From the NCBI RefSeq assembly GCF_001517085.1, contig NZ_LRAC01000136.1, positions 1 through 64,000 of the forward strand: a stretch of DNA of 64,000 bases, given 5' to 3'. The notes under the pieces were generated by a model. The model searched no databases. It was given only the letters and a program-made list of their open reading frames with translations, and was not told the DNA's origin. Shown here piece after piece: positions 35,791 to 44,315 of the stretch (position 1 is its first letter; every line of letters begins with the position of its first letter). A program made the translations under genes and the position numbers. This DNA comes from Paenibacillus sp. DMB5. GTDB taxonomy: Bacteria > Bacillota > Bacilli > Paenibacillales > Paenibacillaceae.

Positions 35791-35845
35791 ACCCCCGACC
35801 GTGCGCTTAGAAGGCGCATGCTCTATCCAACTGAGCTACCGGGAC
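35774..35845 (-). tRNA. tRNA-Arg (anticodon TCT), second copy
   Basis: Same cloverleaf as 3877-3950, with AGTTGGATA instead of AGCTGGATA in the D loop. The T arm reads GGGGG-TTCGAAT-CCTT, one C fewer than the other copy, so only four T-stem pairs can form. This could be a defective copy or one missing base in the sequence. The anticodon arm is intact. Confidence 0.85.
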
Positions 35846-35872
35846 ATGATTACTCAAAAGCAAGCAAAAATT

Positions 35873-35901
35873 ATGTTATCACAGATGAATAATTTTTTCA
35901 A
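35873..35901 (-). promoter_or_regulatory. Promoter of the second tRNA-Arg
   Basis: On the minus strand: TTGAAA (35896-35901), 17-base spacer, TAACAT (35873-35878), 27 bases before the tRNA 5' end. Confidence 0.55.
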
Positions 35902-35910
35902 CTTGTTTTT

Positions 35911-35938
35911 TTGAATGCTCTACAGGATATGCTATAAT
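35911..35938 (+). promoter_or_regulatory. Promoter of the ysoA-like gene
   Basis: TTGAAT (35911-35916), 16-base spacer, TATAAT (35933-35938), about 40 bases before the start codon and divergent from the tRNA promoter. Confidence 0.7.
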
Positions 35939-35978
35939 CTACAATTGATCATGGATCGGATAAAAAGGAGGTGCCCTC

Positions 35979-36782
35979 ATTAATCAATTCAATTCCCCCG
36001 CCAAAGAGAATGTCGTGCTGTTTCCGAAGACACTGGATTATTACCAGATTCAGCTTACGGTAATGCTGGAGAGTGAACGCTACGGGGAAGCGATGGAACT
36101 GCTGCGGTTTCTGCTGCAATGCCAGGGACAGGAAGAGCGGCACTACGAGGAATGGCAGTCATTGCTGGACTGGCTGGAGGCGGCGTTTCCGTATGATGCC
36201 GGTAGCACAGAGGTGGACCGTGCCGCTTCCAGCGAGGAACAGGATCTGAAAGAAGAGGATATGGCCCGAATTTTGGCAAAATCCAAGCTTGAGGAGGATG
36301 CGGGTTACCCGGATAAGCTGCTGCGCAAGGTGATGAATGAGCCGCTGTCGGAGGGCACCATTCTGGCGCTGGAGCAGCTATCGTATCTGGAGGGCGGCCA
36401 TGTGGATGAGACGCTGACAACCTGGCTGCAAAAGACCCCGGTGCACCCGCTCCTGCAGTTCCGGGCGCTGCAGACACTTAAGAAGCGCGGCGTACAGGGA
36501 GTCATCCGGCTGGCACGCGGCAGCGAGCTGGCTCAGATCGAGATTGAAGCGGTCCCGCTTGCGAATGAGGATTTTCCGCCGCAGGTTGCCCAGGTTATGG
36601 AACGGGTAGCCGAGCAGGCGGAGGTGCATGAGCCTACACTCTATTATTTTGCCCAGGAGCTCTGGGGACAGTTTATTATGTCGATTTATGGGTCGGGCGA
36701 ATATCGTAAATTGCTGGATGGCGGGGATGAGCTGCTTGATATCTGGGCGGTGCGCTGCACCAGCTGGTATCAGAGAGTCTGA
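35979..36782 (+). CDS. ysoA: TPR-like protein, probable YsoA homologue
   Basis: An AAGGAGGTG site at about 35965-35973 is followed six bases later by ATT, in frame with the protein: (M)NQFNSPAKENVVLFPKTLDYYQIQLTVMLES. The first usual start in frame (GTG at 36015) has no site and would cut the conserved-looking beginning. An ATT start, known for infC, is thus preferred, giving 267 residues. The body is helical and acidic, with TPR-like pairs (ERYGEAMELLRFLLQCQ, ALEQLSYLEGG). In B. subtilis ysoA, a TPR protein, lies directly before tig, as here. Its function is not established. Confidence 0.72.
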   Translation: MNQFNSPAKENVVLFPKTLDYYQIQLTVMLESERYGEAMELLRFLLQCQGQEERHYEEWQSLLDWLEAAFPYDAGSTEVDRAASSEEQDLKEEDMARILAKSKLEEDAGYPDKLLRKVMNEPLSEGTILALEQLSYLEGGHVDETLTTWLQKTPVHPLLQFRALQTLKKRGVQGVIRLARGSELAQIEIEAVPLANEDFPPQVAQVMERVAEQAEVHEPTLYYFAQELWGQFIMSIYGSGEYRKLLDGGDELLDIWAVRCTSWYQRV

Positions 36783-36896
36783 ACGGAACCCGGCAGGAGG
36801 AGGAGACCCGGGCCATGTACGGCATTACCGGAGGCATGCGCTTTCAATTCGAAGGGGCATACCGTTCTCTGAAAGGATTTGTTAAGAGTTCCATAC

Positions 36897-36925
36897 TTGA
36901 TAAATAAGGCGATGTTGTATATAAT
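36897..36925 (+). promoter_or_regulatory. Promoter of tig
   Basis: TTGATA (36897-36902), 17-base spacer, TATAAT (36920-36925), 77 bases before the start codon. Confidence 0.75.
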
Positions 36926-37002
36926 ATAATGGTTATTCTGTGCGTGAAATACGTAATAATCTAAGTTAACATGCAACCTATTTTTGGAGGGAAAAGTATA
37001 TT

Positions 37003-38325
37003 ATGAAAGCAACCTGGGAAAAAATAGAGAAGAACCTTGGAGTTCTTGAAGTTGAAGTAGAAGCAGAGCGCGTTGCTGCAGCTCTCGACAAGGCTTTTAA
37101 TAAAGTGGTTAAGAAAGCAAACGTACCTGGCTTCCGTAAAGGTAAAGTGCCGCGGCCGATCTTTGAATCCCGTTTTGGCGTAGAAAGCCTCTACCAGGAT
37201 GCAATCGACATCCTTCTTCCTGAAGTATACGGCGAAGCTGTTGAGCAGACTGACATCTTCCCTGTTGACCGTCCTGAAGTGGACATCGAGCAATTCGCGA
37301 AAGGCCAAGCCTTCATCTTCAAAGCGAAGATTACGGTTAAGCCTGAAGTGAAGCTGGGCCAATACAAAGGCCTGGAAGTTCCTGCCCAGAAAGCTGAAGT
37401 TACCGAAGACGAGCTGAACGCTGAACTGAAACGCCTGCAGGAGCGTCACGCTGAGCTGGTTGTTGTTGAAGAAGAAGCGGCAGTTAACGGCGACATCGCT
37501 GTAATCGACTTTGAAGGTTCTGTTGACGGCGTTCCTTTCGAAGGCGGTTCGGCTGAGCGTCATTCCCTGGAGCTTGGCAGTAACTCCTTCATCCCTGGCT
37601 TTGAAGAGCAGGTTGTAGGTATGGCTACTGGCGATTTCAAGGATGTTGAAGTTACTTTCCCTGAGAGCTACCATGCAGAGAACCTTGCCGGCAAGGCTGC
37701 AGTATTCAAAGTGAAGCTGCACGAAATCAAGCGCAAACAGCTTCCTGAGCTGGATGACGAGTTCGCTAAGGATGTAAGTGAATTCGATACACTGGAAGAA
37801 TACAAAGCAGACCTGAAGGCACAGCTGGAATCCCGCAAGCAGGATGAACTCAAAGGCGTACGCGAAAATGCGGTAGTTGACGCAGCAGCAGCCAACGCTG
37901 AGGTTGAAATTCCTGAAGCGATGATCAAGAGCGAAGTAGCGAACATGGTTCGTGATTTCGACAACCGTCTTCGTCAGCAGGGCATGAACATGGACATGTT
38001 CCTCAGCTTCTCCGGCCAGACCCGTGAAGACCTTGAAGGCCAGATGAAGGGCGATGCCGAGAAGCGCGTCCGCAACAACCTGGTTCTTGAAGTGATCGCG
38101 AAGGAAGAGAACATCGAGGTTTCTGAAGAGGAAGTAACCCAGGAGCTTGCTAACATGGCTGAATCCTTCAAGCGTACGCCTGAAGAGATCCGCAGCATTC
38201 TGGCAGCGAACGGTTCCCTGAGCAGCCTGAACGAAGAAATCTCCCTGCGCAAAACAATCGACCTGCTTGTAGCAAGCAGCGTTGAAGTTGAAGCTCCTGC
38301 AGCTGAAGAAGCTAGCGCTGAGTAA
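37003..38325 (+). CDS. tig: Trigger factor
   Basis: 440 residues. The ribosome-binding domain has the signature VPGFRKGKVPRPIFESRFG at about 42-60. A FKBP-type prolyl isomerase domain follows at about 155-245 (DIAVIDFEGSVDGVPFEGG...FIPGFEEQVVGM). The helical chaperone domain closes the chain, with an acidic tail. Binds nascent chains at the ribosome exit and helps folding. Own promoter upstream and a strong terminator downstream. High codon bias (GAA, CTG) fits an abundant protein. Confidence 0.97.
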   Translation: MKATWEKIEKNLGVLEVEVEAERVAAALDKAFNKVVKKANVPGFRKGKVPRPIFESRFGVESLYQDAIDILLPEVYGEAVEQTDIFPVDRPEVDIEQFAKGQAFIFKAKITVKPEVKLGQYKGLEVPAQKAEVTEDELNAELKRLQERHAELVVVEEEAAVNGDIAVIDFEGSVDGVPFEGGSAERHSLELGSNSFIPGFEEQVVGMATGDFKDVEVTFPESYHAENLAGKAAVFKVKLHEIKRKQLPELDDEFAKDVSEFDTLEEYKADLKAQLESRKQDELKGVRENAVVDAAAANAEVEIPEAMIKSEVANMVRDFDNRLRQQGMNMDMFLSFSGQTREDLEGQMKGDAEKRVRNNLVLEVIAKEENIEVSEEEVTQELANMAESFKRTPEEIRSILAANGSLSSLNEEISLRKTIDLLVASSVEVEAPAAEEASAE

Positions 38326-38388
38326 GATCTTCTGTAAACTCCATTTTACCTAGAGCGGCCAGGCAAGTCGGCCTCCATAATAGCAGTC

Positions 38389-38427
38389 AATAAGGCACGT
38401 AAGTTCTGTTACGTGCCTTATTTTTTA
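38389..38427 (+). terminator. Terminator of tig
   Basis: AATAAGGCACGTAA-GTTCTG-TTACGTGCCTTATT with a T run; the stem is 14 bp. Confidence 0.9.
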
Positions 38428-38468
38428 TCGGTGGAGGGGCGTTTGTGTGTACATAACCAGAAGGCGGA

Positions 38469-38498
38469 TTGGCATTCTGCAAGGAAGTACGCTATAAT
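38469..38498 (+). promoter_or_regulatory. Promoter of clpP
   Basis: TTGGCA (38469-38474), 18-base spacer, TATAAT (38493-38498). I found no CtsR-type repeat (GGTCAAA) nearby. Confidence 0.6.
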
Positions 38499-38619
38499 GG
38501 CAGGCACGCGGTATAATGCGTTTTTTGCCGATAGTGAAAAAATGACATCCCGCCGCGAACGTGTTAAAATATTTCTGAAACGGTAAGACTAATCTGTATA
38601 GAGAAAAGAGGTTGGTGGC

Positions 38620-39210
38620 ATGAGTCTGGTACCTATGGTTGTGGAATCAACTAATCGTGGCGAACGCTCATACGATATTTATTCCCGATTGCTTAAGGAC
38701 CGCATTATCTTCCTGAGCAATGCGATTGACGATGATGTTGCCAATCTGGTCATTGCCCAGCTGCTGTTCCTGGCCGCGGATGACCCGGAAAAAGACATAC
38801 ACTTGTACATCAACTCGCCCGGTGGTTCTGTAACAGCCGGCATGGGTATATATGATACGATGCAATATATCAAACCGGACGTTTCAACCATTTGCGTCGG
38901 AATGGCAGCCAGCATGGGATCACTGCTGCTCACAGCTGGAGCGCCAGGCAAGCGTTATGCGCTGACCAACAGCGAGGTTATGATTCATCAGCCGCTCGGC
39001 GGTGTTCAGGGGCAGGCGTCCGATATTTGGATTCATACAGACTGGATTCTCAAGACGAGACAGAAGTTGAATCAGATTTATGTGGATCGCACAGGTCAAC
39101 CCCTTGAAAAAATCGAACGGGATACGGACCGCGATAACTTCATGAGCGCGGAAGAAGCGAAGGAATACGGGCTTATCGACCAGGTACTCTCTTCACCGAT
39201 CATATCTTAA
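38620..39210 (+). CDS. clpP: ATP-dependent Clp protease proteolytic subunit
   Basis: 196 residues. Serine protease triad: Ser98 in GMAASMGS, His123 in MIHQPLGG, Asp172 in DTDRDNFMSA. It forms the double heptamer that degrades proteins unfolded by ClpX, which is encoded 12 bp downstream. In B. subtilis clpP lies elsewhere in the genome; the clpP-clpX pairing here is the arrangement found in many other bacteria. Confidence 0.97.
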   Translation: MSLVPMVVESTNRGERSYDIYSRLLKDRIIFLSNAIDDDVANLVIAQLLFLAADDPEKDIHLYINSPGGSVTAGMGIYDTMQYIKPDVSTICVGMAASMGSLLLTAGAPGKRYALTNSEVMIHQPLGGVQGQASDIWIHTDWILKTRQKLNQIYVDRTGQPLEKIERDTDRDNFMSAEEAKEYGLIDQVLSSPIIS

Positions 39211-39222
39211 AGGGGTGGTTAG

Positions 39223-40479
39223 ATGTTTAAATTTAATGATGAAAAAGGGCAGCTGAAATGCTCCTTTTGCGGTAAGTCACAGGAGCAGGTCCGCAAGCTT
39301 GTAGCAGGACCAGGCGTTTATATATGCGACGAATGTATCGAGCTGTGCACGGAAATCGTGGAAGAAGAGCTCGGTCATGAGGAAGAGCTGGATCTCAAGG
39401 ATATTCCGAAGCCGAAAGAGATCCGTGACATTCTTGACCAGTACGTAATCGGCCAGGAGCAGGCGAAGAAATCGCTCTCCGTTGCCGTATACAATCACTA
39501 TAAGCGTGTCAACAGCCAGAGCAAGATCGAGGATGTTGAGCTGACCAAGAGTAATATTCTGCTGCTCGGTCCGACCGGTTCCGGTAAGACCCTGCTGGCT
39601 CAGACGATGGCAAAGATTATCAACGTTCCTTTTGCCATTGCAGACGCTACTTCCCTTACTGAAGCCGGCTATGTCGGTGAAGATGTGGAGAACATTCTGC
39701 TCAAGCTGATCCAGGCTGCAGATTACGATGTTGAGAAGGCCGAACGCGGCATTATCTATATTGACGAAATTGATAAAGTGGCCCGTAAATCCGAGAATCC
39801 GTCGATTACCCGCGACGTTTCCGGTGAAGGCGTGCAGCAGGCGCTGCTGAAGATTCTGGAAGGTACAGTCGCTTCTGTTCCTCCGCAAGGCGGACGCAAG
39901 CACCCTCACCAGGAGTTCATTCAGATCGATACGACGAACATCCTGTTCATCGTCGGCGGTGCTTTTGACGGGCTGGAGCAGATGATCAAACGCCGTATCG
40001 GCAAAAAAGTTATCGGCTTCAACGCTGCAGTTGAAGGCCAGAAGGATCTGAAAGCCGGCGAATACCTGTCTATGGTATTGCCTGAAGACTTGCTGAAATT
40101 CGGGCTCATCCCTGAGTTTGTAGGCCGTCTGCCGGTTATTTCTACTCTGGAGCCGCTTGACGAAACAACCTTGGTACGCATTCTCTCTGAGCCTAAGAAT
40201 GCCTTGACCAAGCAGTACATCAAGCTGTTAGAGATGGACAACGTGGCGCTGAAGTTTGAGCCGCAGGCCCTTGAAGCTATTGCCAAGGAAGCGATCAAAC
40301 GCAACACAGGTGCCCGCGGTCTGCGTGCCATCATTGAGAGCATCATGCTCGATGTGATGTACGAGGTTCCGTCACGCGACGATATCAAGGATTGCGTGAT
40401 TACCGAGCAGGTTGTTCAGGAGAAGGCACTGCCTGAGCTGGGCATCAAGAAAGACAAAAAGAAAGAGGAAAGCGCCTAA
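39223..40479 (+). CDS. clpX: ATP-dependent Clp protease ATP-binding subunit ClpX
   Basis: 418 residues. The zinc-binding domain has CSFCGK and CDECIELC at the N-terminus. The AAA+ part has Walker A GPTGSGKT at about 115-122, Walker B IIYIDEIDKVA, the sensor region and GRLPVI, with GARGLRAIIE at the C-terminal lobe. Unfolds substrates and passes them to ClpP. Starts after AAGGGGTGG, 12 bp downstream of clpP, probably cotranscribed. Confidence 0.97.
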   Translation: MFKFNDEKGQLKCSFCGKSQEQVRKLVAGPGVYICDECIELCTEIVEEELGHEEELDLKDIPKPKEIRDILDQYVIGQEQAKKSLSVAVYNHYKRVNSQSKIEDVELTKSNILLLGPTGSGKTLLAQTMAKIINVPFAIADATSLTEAGYVGEDVENILLKLIQAADYDVEKAERGIIYIDEIDKVARKSENPSITRDVSGEGVQQALLKILEGTVASVPPQGGRKHPHQEFIQIDTTNILFIVGGAFDGLEQMIKRRIGKKVIGFNAAVEGQKDLKAGEYLSMVLPEDLLKFGLIPEFVGRLPVISTLEPLDETTLVRILSEPKNALTKQYIKLLEMDNVALKFEPQALEAIAKEAIKRNTGARGLRAIIESIMLDVMYEVPSRDDIKDCVITEQVVQEKALPELGIKKDKKKEESA

Positions 40480-40513
40480 GAGCCGCTAGCCTTACAATAA
40501 ACCACATCACAGC

Positions 40514-40566
40514 CTCCACCGTTCTCCCGCTTATCCCGCTTCACGGCGGAGCGGGAGGGGTGGAGC
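40514..40566 (+). terminator. Hairpin between clpX and ispG
   Basis: Nested dyads: CTCCACC / GGTGGAG around CTCCCGCT / AGCGGGAG. There is no clear T run, so termination may be partial. Confidence 0.5.
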
Positions 40567-40594
40567 TTTGACCGTTATGGGGGAGAGAGAAACC

Positions 40595-41727
40595 ATGTTC
40601 TTGAGACACCAGACCCGGCCCGTCAATGTCGGCGGCGTAATTATCGGGGGTAACAACGAGGTTGCTATTCAAAGCATGTGTACGACCAAGACCGCTGACG
40701 TAGAAGCTACAGTGGCTGAAATTCTGCGTCTGGAAGAAGCGGGCTGCCAGATCGTGCGCGTAACCGTCAACAATGAAGAAGCGGCTGCAGCGATCAAAGA
40801 GATCAAGAAGCAGATTCATATTCCGCTCGTAGCGGATATTCATTTCAACCACAAGCTGGCGTTGCTGGCGATTGAGAACGGCATCGACAAGGTGCGGATC
40901 AATCCCGGCAATATCGGCCGCCGTGACAAGGTAGAGGCAGTAGTCAAAGCATGTAAAGAGAAGGGCATTCCAATCCGGATCGCGTTAACGCCGGCTCTTT
41001 GGAGAGCCATCTTCTGGAGAAATACGGCTACCCTACACCGGAAGCAATGGTAGAAAGTGCTTTGTATCATATCGGTATTCTGGAAGAGCTGGATTTCCAC
41101 GATATTATCGTCTCGCTGAAGGCTTCCGATGTTCCTATGGCCATTGAAGCTTACCGCAAGGCGGCAGAGGTCATCCCTTATCCGCTGCATCTCGGAATTA
41201 CCGAGTCCGGCACCCTGTTTGCCGGAACGGTGAAGAGCTCGGCGGGTATCGGTGCGCTGCTCTCGATGGGCATCGGCAGTACCGTCCGCATCTCACTTAG
41301 TGCTGACCCGGTAGAAGAGGTTAAGGTGGCGCGTGAGCTGCTCAAGACCTTTGGCCTGATCTCCAATGCGGCTACACTCATCTCCTGCCCGACCTGCGGA
41401 CGTCTGGATATCGATCTCTTTTCCATCGCGAATGAAGTGGAGGAGTATATCTCCAAGCTCAAGGTGCCGATCAAGGTGTCGGTGCTGGGCTGTGCCGTTA
41501 ACGGTCCCGGAGAGGCGCGTGAAGCAGACATCGGCATTGCCGGTGCCCGCGGTGAAGGATTGCTGTTCCGTTACGGCCAGATGATCCGCAAGGTGCCTGA
41601 AGCTGAGCTGGTATCCGAGCTGAAGAAGGAAATTGACGTCATCGTGGAGCATTTTGAACGGACTGGCGAAATTCCAGGGCGGAAGCATGCCAATCTGGCG
41701 CCGGCTGTGCAGCCGGGAAATGCTTAA
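40595..41727 (+). pseudogene. ispG: 4-hydroxy-3-methylbut-2-en-1-yl diphosphate synthase (frameshifted)
   Basis: Fe-S enzyme of the MEP isoprenoid pathway. The ATG at 40595 follows GGGGGAGAGAG (a TTG at 40568 has no site). Frame 1 gives MFLRHQTRPVNVGGVIIGG...KGIPIRI, then turns to nonsense. The other frame continues GVNAGSLESHLLEKYGYPTPEAMVES... to the end, including the cluster Cys of SCPTCGR and LGCAVNGPGEA. The break is at 40981-40984, where ATC-GCG-TTA stands for the expected ATC-GGC-GTT: one G is missing. A complete protein would be about 377 residues. As IspG is normally essential, a sequence error is the likelier cause. Confidence 0.93.
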
Positions 41728-41784
41728 GCTTGTGTGCTTAACGCTGAACTGAACTCATAATCAATAACAAATTTATACTACGAA

Positions 41785-41826
41785 TCCCATTAGATCCGGA
41801 GGCTCCGGAATCTGATGGGATTTTTT
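41785..41826 (+). terminator. Terminator of ispG
   Basis: AATCCCATTAGATCCGGAGG... / ...CTCCGGAATCTGATGGGATT, then TTTTT; a long nearly perfect stem. Confidence 0.88.
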
Positions 41827-41925
41827 GCTGTATACGGCGTTTACTAATTTCTGAAACGGCTATACTACCTAGTAGCAGCCAATTGGGCCGAAGAGATAGA
41901 AATGAATGAAACAGGAGGGTGACCT

Positions 41926-43632
41926 ATGGAATTAGGTATATTGCTGATGATCGTGCAGCTCTTTTTCGCGCTGGTTATCGGCGTTTATTTTTGGAATCTG
42001 CTGCGTGGACAAAAGACCAACAAAACTGCGGTGGACCGGGAGTCGCGCAAGGAGCTGGACAAGCTGCGGAAAATGCGGATGATCTCCCTGACCAAGCCGC
42101 TCTCGGAAAAGACGCGTCCGGCCTCAATCGGGGATATTGTCGGGCAAAAGGACGGGCTGCGTGCGCTCAAAGCGGCGCTTTGCAGCTCCAATCCCCAGCA
42201 CGTGATCATCTACGGACCCCCGGGAGTCGGCAAAACTGCGGCTGCCCGGGTGGTAATGGAAGAGGCGAAGAAGAATGCGCTCTCTCCTTTTAAGCATGAT
42301 GCCAAGTTTACAGAGATTGATGCGACTACGGCACGTTTTGACGAGCGGGGGATTGCCGATCCGCTGATCGGTTCTGTGCATGACCCGATTTATCAGGGTG
42401 CAGGAGCAATGGGGATTGCCGGAGTGCCGCAGCCTAAACCGGGAGCTGTGACGAAGGCACACGGGGGTATTCTGTTCCTGGATGAGATCGGCGAGCTGCA
42501 TCCCATTCAGATGAACAAACTGCTCAAGGTGCTGGAGGACCGCAAGGTGCTGCTGGAGAGTGCCTATTATAACTCGGAGGACAGCAACACGCCGGCTTAT
42601 ATCCATGATATTTTCCAAAATGGCCTGCCTGCCGATTTCCGGCTGGTTGGGGCGACTACACGCTCACCGGATGAAATTTCGCCTGCCTTGCGTTCACGCT
42701 GCATGGAGATTTATTTCCGGCCACTGCTGCCGGAGGAGATTGAGGTGATTGCCACGGATGCCATCCAGAAGATCGGCCTGAAGCCGAGTCCGGAAGCGGT
42801 GGCTGTAGTCAAACAGTACGCGACCAACGGCCGTGAAGCCGTGAATATGATCCAGCTGGCCGCCGGGCTTGCACTGACCGAGCAACGGGATACGCTGAGT
42901 GCGGCGGAAGTGGAGTGGGTCGCGGGAAGCAGCCAGCTGCCGCTGCGCACCGAGCGCAAAATCCCGACCTCCCCGCAGATCGGGCTGGTCAACGGGCTTG
43001 CCGTCTACGGGCCGGGTATGGGCACGCTGCTGGAGATTGAGGTATCTGCCGCCCTGGCGAAGAACGGACAGGGCAGGCTGAACATTACCGGCGTAGTCGA
43101 TGAAGAAGAAATCGGCGGCGGCTCCCGGACGATACGCCGCAAGAGCATGGCCAAGGGCTCTGTCGAGAATGTGCTCACCGTGCTGCGCATGATGAACCTG
43201 GAGCCGGACCGGTATGACCTGCATGTGAACTTCCCCGGCGGCACGCCGATTGACGGCCCGTCCGCCGGCGTTGCAATGGCGGTCGCCATCGTCTCCGCGA
43301 TCCGTCAGCTCCCGGTCGACAACACCGTTGCCATCACTGGCGAGATCGGCATTCACGGCCGCGTGAAGCCGGTCGGCGGTGTCATCGCCAAGGTCGAAGC
43401 CGCCTTCCAGGCCGGCGCGACCACTGTCTTTATCCCGAAGGATAACTGGCAGTCCTTGTTCGCCGATGTTGCTCCGCTTCAGGTCATTCCTGTCGACACC
43501 GTTGACGAAGTCTTCCGTCACCTGTTCGGCTCCGGCACCGCTGACATTCGTCTGCCGGCGGTGTCGGGCGAGACATTCTCCTCGGCTTCGCTGCTCAAGG
43601 CGGATGCTGCGGGGGAAGGTGCACAGGCGTAA
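41926..43632 (+). CDS. lonB: ATP-dependent protease LonB
   Basis: 568 residues. An N-terminal membrane anchor (LLMIVQLFFALVIGVYFWNLL, about 6-27), then an AAA+ domain with Walker A YGPPGVGKT at about 95-103 and Walker B GGILFLDEIGELH. The C-terminal Lon protease domain has Ser in DGPSAGVAMAV and Lys in GGVIAKVEAA. It matches the sporulation-linked LonB of Bacillus in order and features. RBS AGGAGGGTG. In Bacillus lonA follows directly; here 4.2 kb lies between. Confidence 0.95.
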   Translation: MELGILLMIVQLFFALVIGVYFWNLLRGQKTNKTAVDRESRKELDKLRKMRMISLTKPLSEKTRPASIGDIVGQKDGLRALKAALCSSNPQHVIIYGPPGVGKTAAARVVMEEAKKNALSPFKHDAKFTEIDATTARFDERGIADPLIGSVHDPIYQGAGAMGIAGVPQPKPGAVTKAHGGILFLDEIGELHPIQMNKLLKVLEDRKVLLESAYYNSEDSNTPAYIHDIFQNGLPADFRLVGATTRSPDEISPALRSRCMEIYFRPLLPEEIEVIATDAIQKIGLKPSPEAVAVVKQYATNGREAVNMIQLAAGLALTEQRDTLSAAEVEWVAGSSQLPLRTERKIPTSPQIGLVNGLAVYGPGMGTLLEIEVSAALAKNGQGRLNITGVVDEEEIGGGSRTIRRKSMAKGSVENVLTVLRMMNLEPDRYDLHVNFPGGTPIDGPSAGVAMAVAIVSAIRQLPVDNTVAITGEIGIHGRVKPVGGVIAKVEAAFQAGATTVFIPKDNWQSLFADVAPLQVIPVDTVDEVFRHLFGSGTADIRLPAVSGETFSSASLLKADAAGEGAQA

Positions 43633-43648
43633 GACTCGAAACGATATG

Positions 43649-43678
43649 GAGGCTGTCTCTCAGAGGCAGCCTTATTTG
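43649..43678 (+). terminator. Terminator of lonB
   Basis: GGAGGCTGTCTCTC / AGAGGCAGCCTT followed by ATTTG. Confidence 0.55.
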
Positions 43679-43768
43679 TCAGTTGAAGCAACAAATTTTA
43701 CTTACATAATTGGGAATTTGCAGTATTATATAAAGATGTTGTGAAAATATTGAATAGGAGTACGGGCG

Positions 43769-43873
43769 ATGCTGAACAAGCCGTTACATAAAAAGTATAT
43801 AATTGCTCTTCTGATTATCCTGTTGTTTCTATTTTCTTTCCTGCTGCCGGTTAAGGCGAATATTCTTGGATAG
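43769..43873 (+). CDS. Small membrane peptide (34 aa)
   Basis: ATG at 43769 with AGGAG about 9 bases upstream. Reads MLNKPLHKKY, a hydrophobic helix (IIALLIILLFLFSFLLP) and VKANILG. It is too short for a family call. First gene of the stretch between lonB and lonA. Confidence 0.4.
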   Translation: MLNKPLHKKYIIALLIILLFLFSFLLPVKANILG

Positions 43874-44054
43874 AATCCGGTTAGCTGAGCTTCCGCATTC
43901 ACCCGGCAGCACCCTATGTGCATACTTTAATACCAGCAGTCCAGTACCGGAGGAATTATGTCCGGCTTTTTGTGCTGGTTGTACTATTTTCGCTTAATCC
44001 CTCATAGAATTGGTTAATAATCAATACTAACAATTCAGCAAAGGGGGATGCTCA

Positions 44055-44195
44055 TGCTACACGAATGGAGACGCAAGTGGAATGACTTTCTGGCCGGGTA
44101 CTATGAAACTCTTTATGCCGATTGCCTCGTTCCCGCCAAAAGAGAAGAGCTGCTGATGAAAGCCCGCGAGCATTCATACAGATCCTATAGATTGA
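44055..44195 (+). CDS. Hypothetical small protein (46 aa)
   Basis: AAAGGGGG upstream of ATG. Reads MLHEWRRKWNDFLAGYYETL..., with an amphipathic helical opening, then KREELLMKPASIHTDPID. With one more A after ATGA (44160) the frame would read LLMKAREHSYRSYRLSRTP to a stop at the terminator, so the true end is unsure. A terminator follows at once. Family not recognised. Confidence 0.45.
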
Positions 44196-44199
44196 GCCG

Positions 44200-44221
44200 G
44201 ACGCCGTGAGGCGTCTTTTTT
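44200..44221 (+). terminator. Terminator after the 46-aa gene
   Basis: GACGCC-GTGA-GGCGTC with six T. Confidence 0.8.
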
Positions 44222-44315
44222 AGGGGATAATACATAAGGATAGTGAGAGAGTATTTGTTTGTATCCTTCGTGATACGAAAAATGATGATCTTTGGTTTGA
44301 AAAATTATTGAGCAG

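Noticed and set aside
38326..38619. CtsR operator before clpP
   Set aside because: I looked for GGTCAAA direct repeats and found none; only a sigma-A-like promoter is visible.
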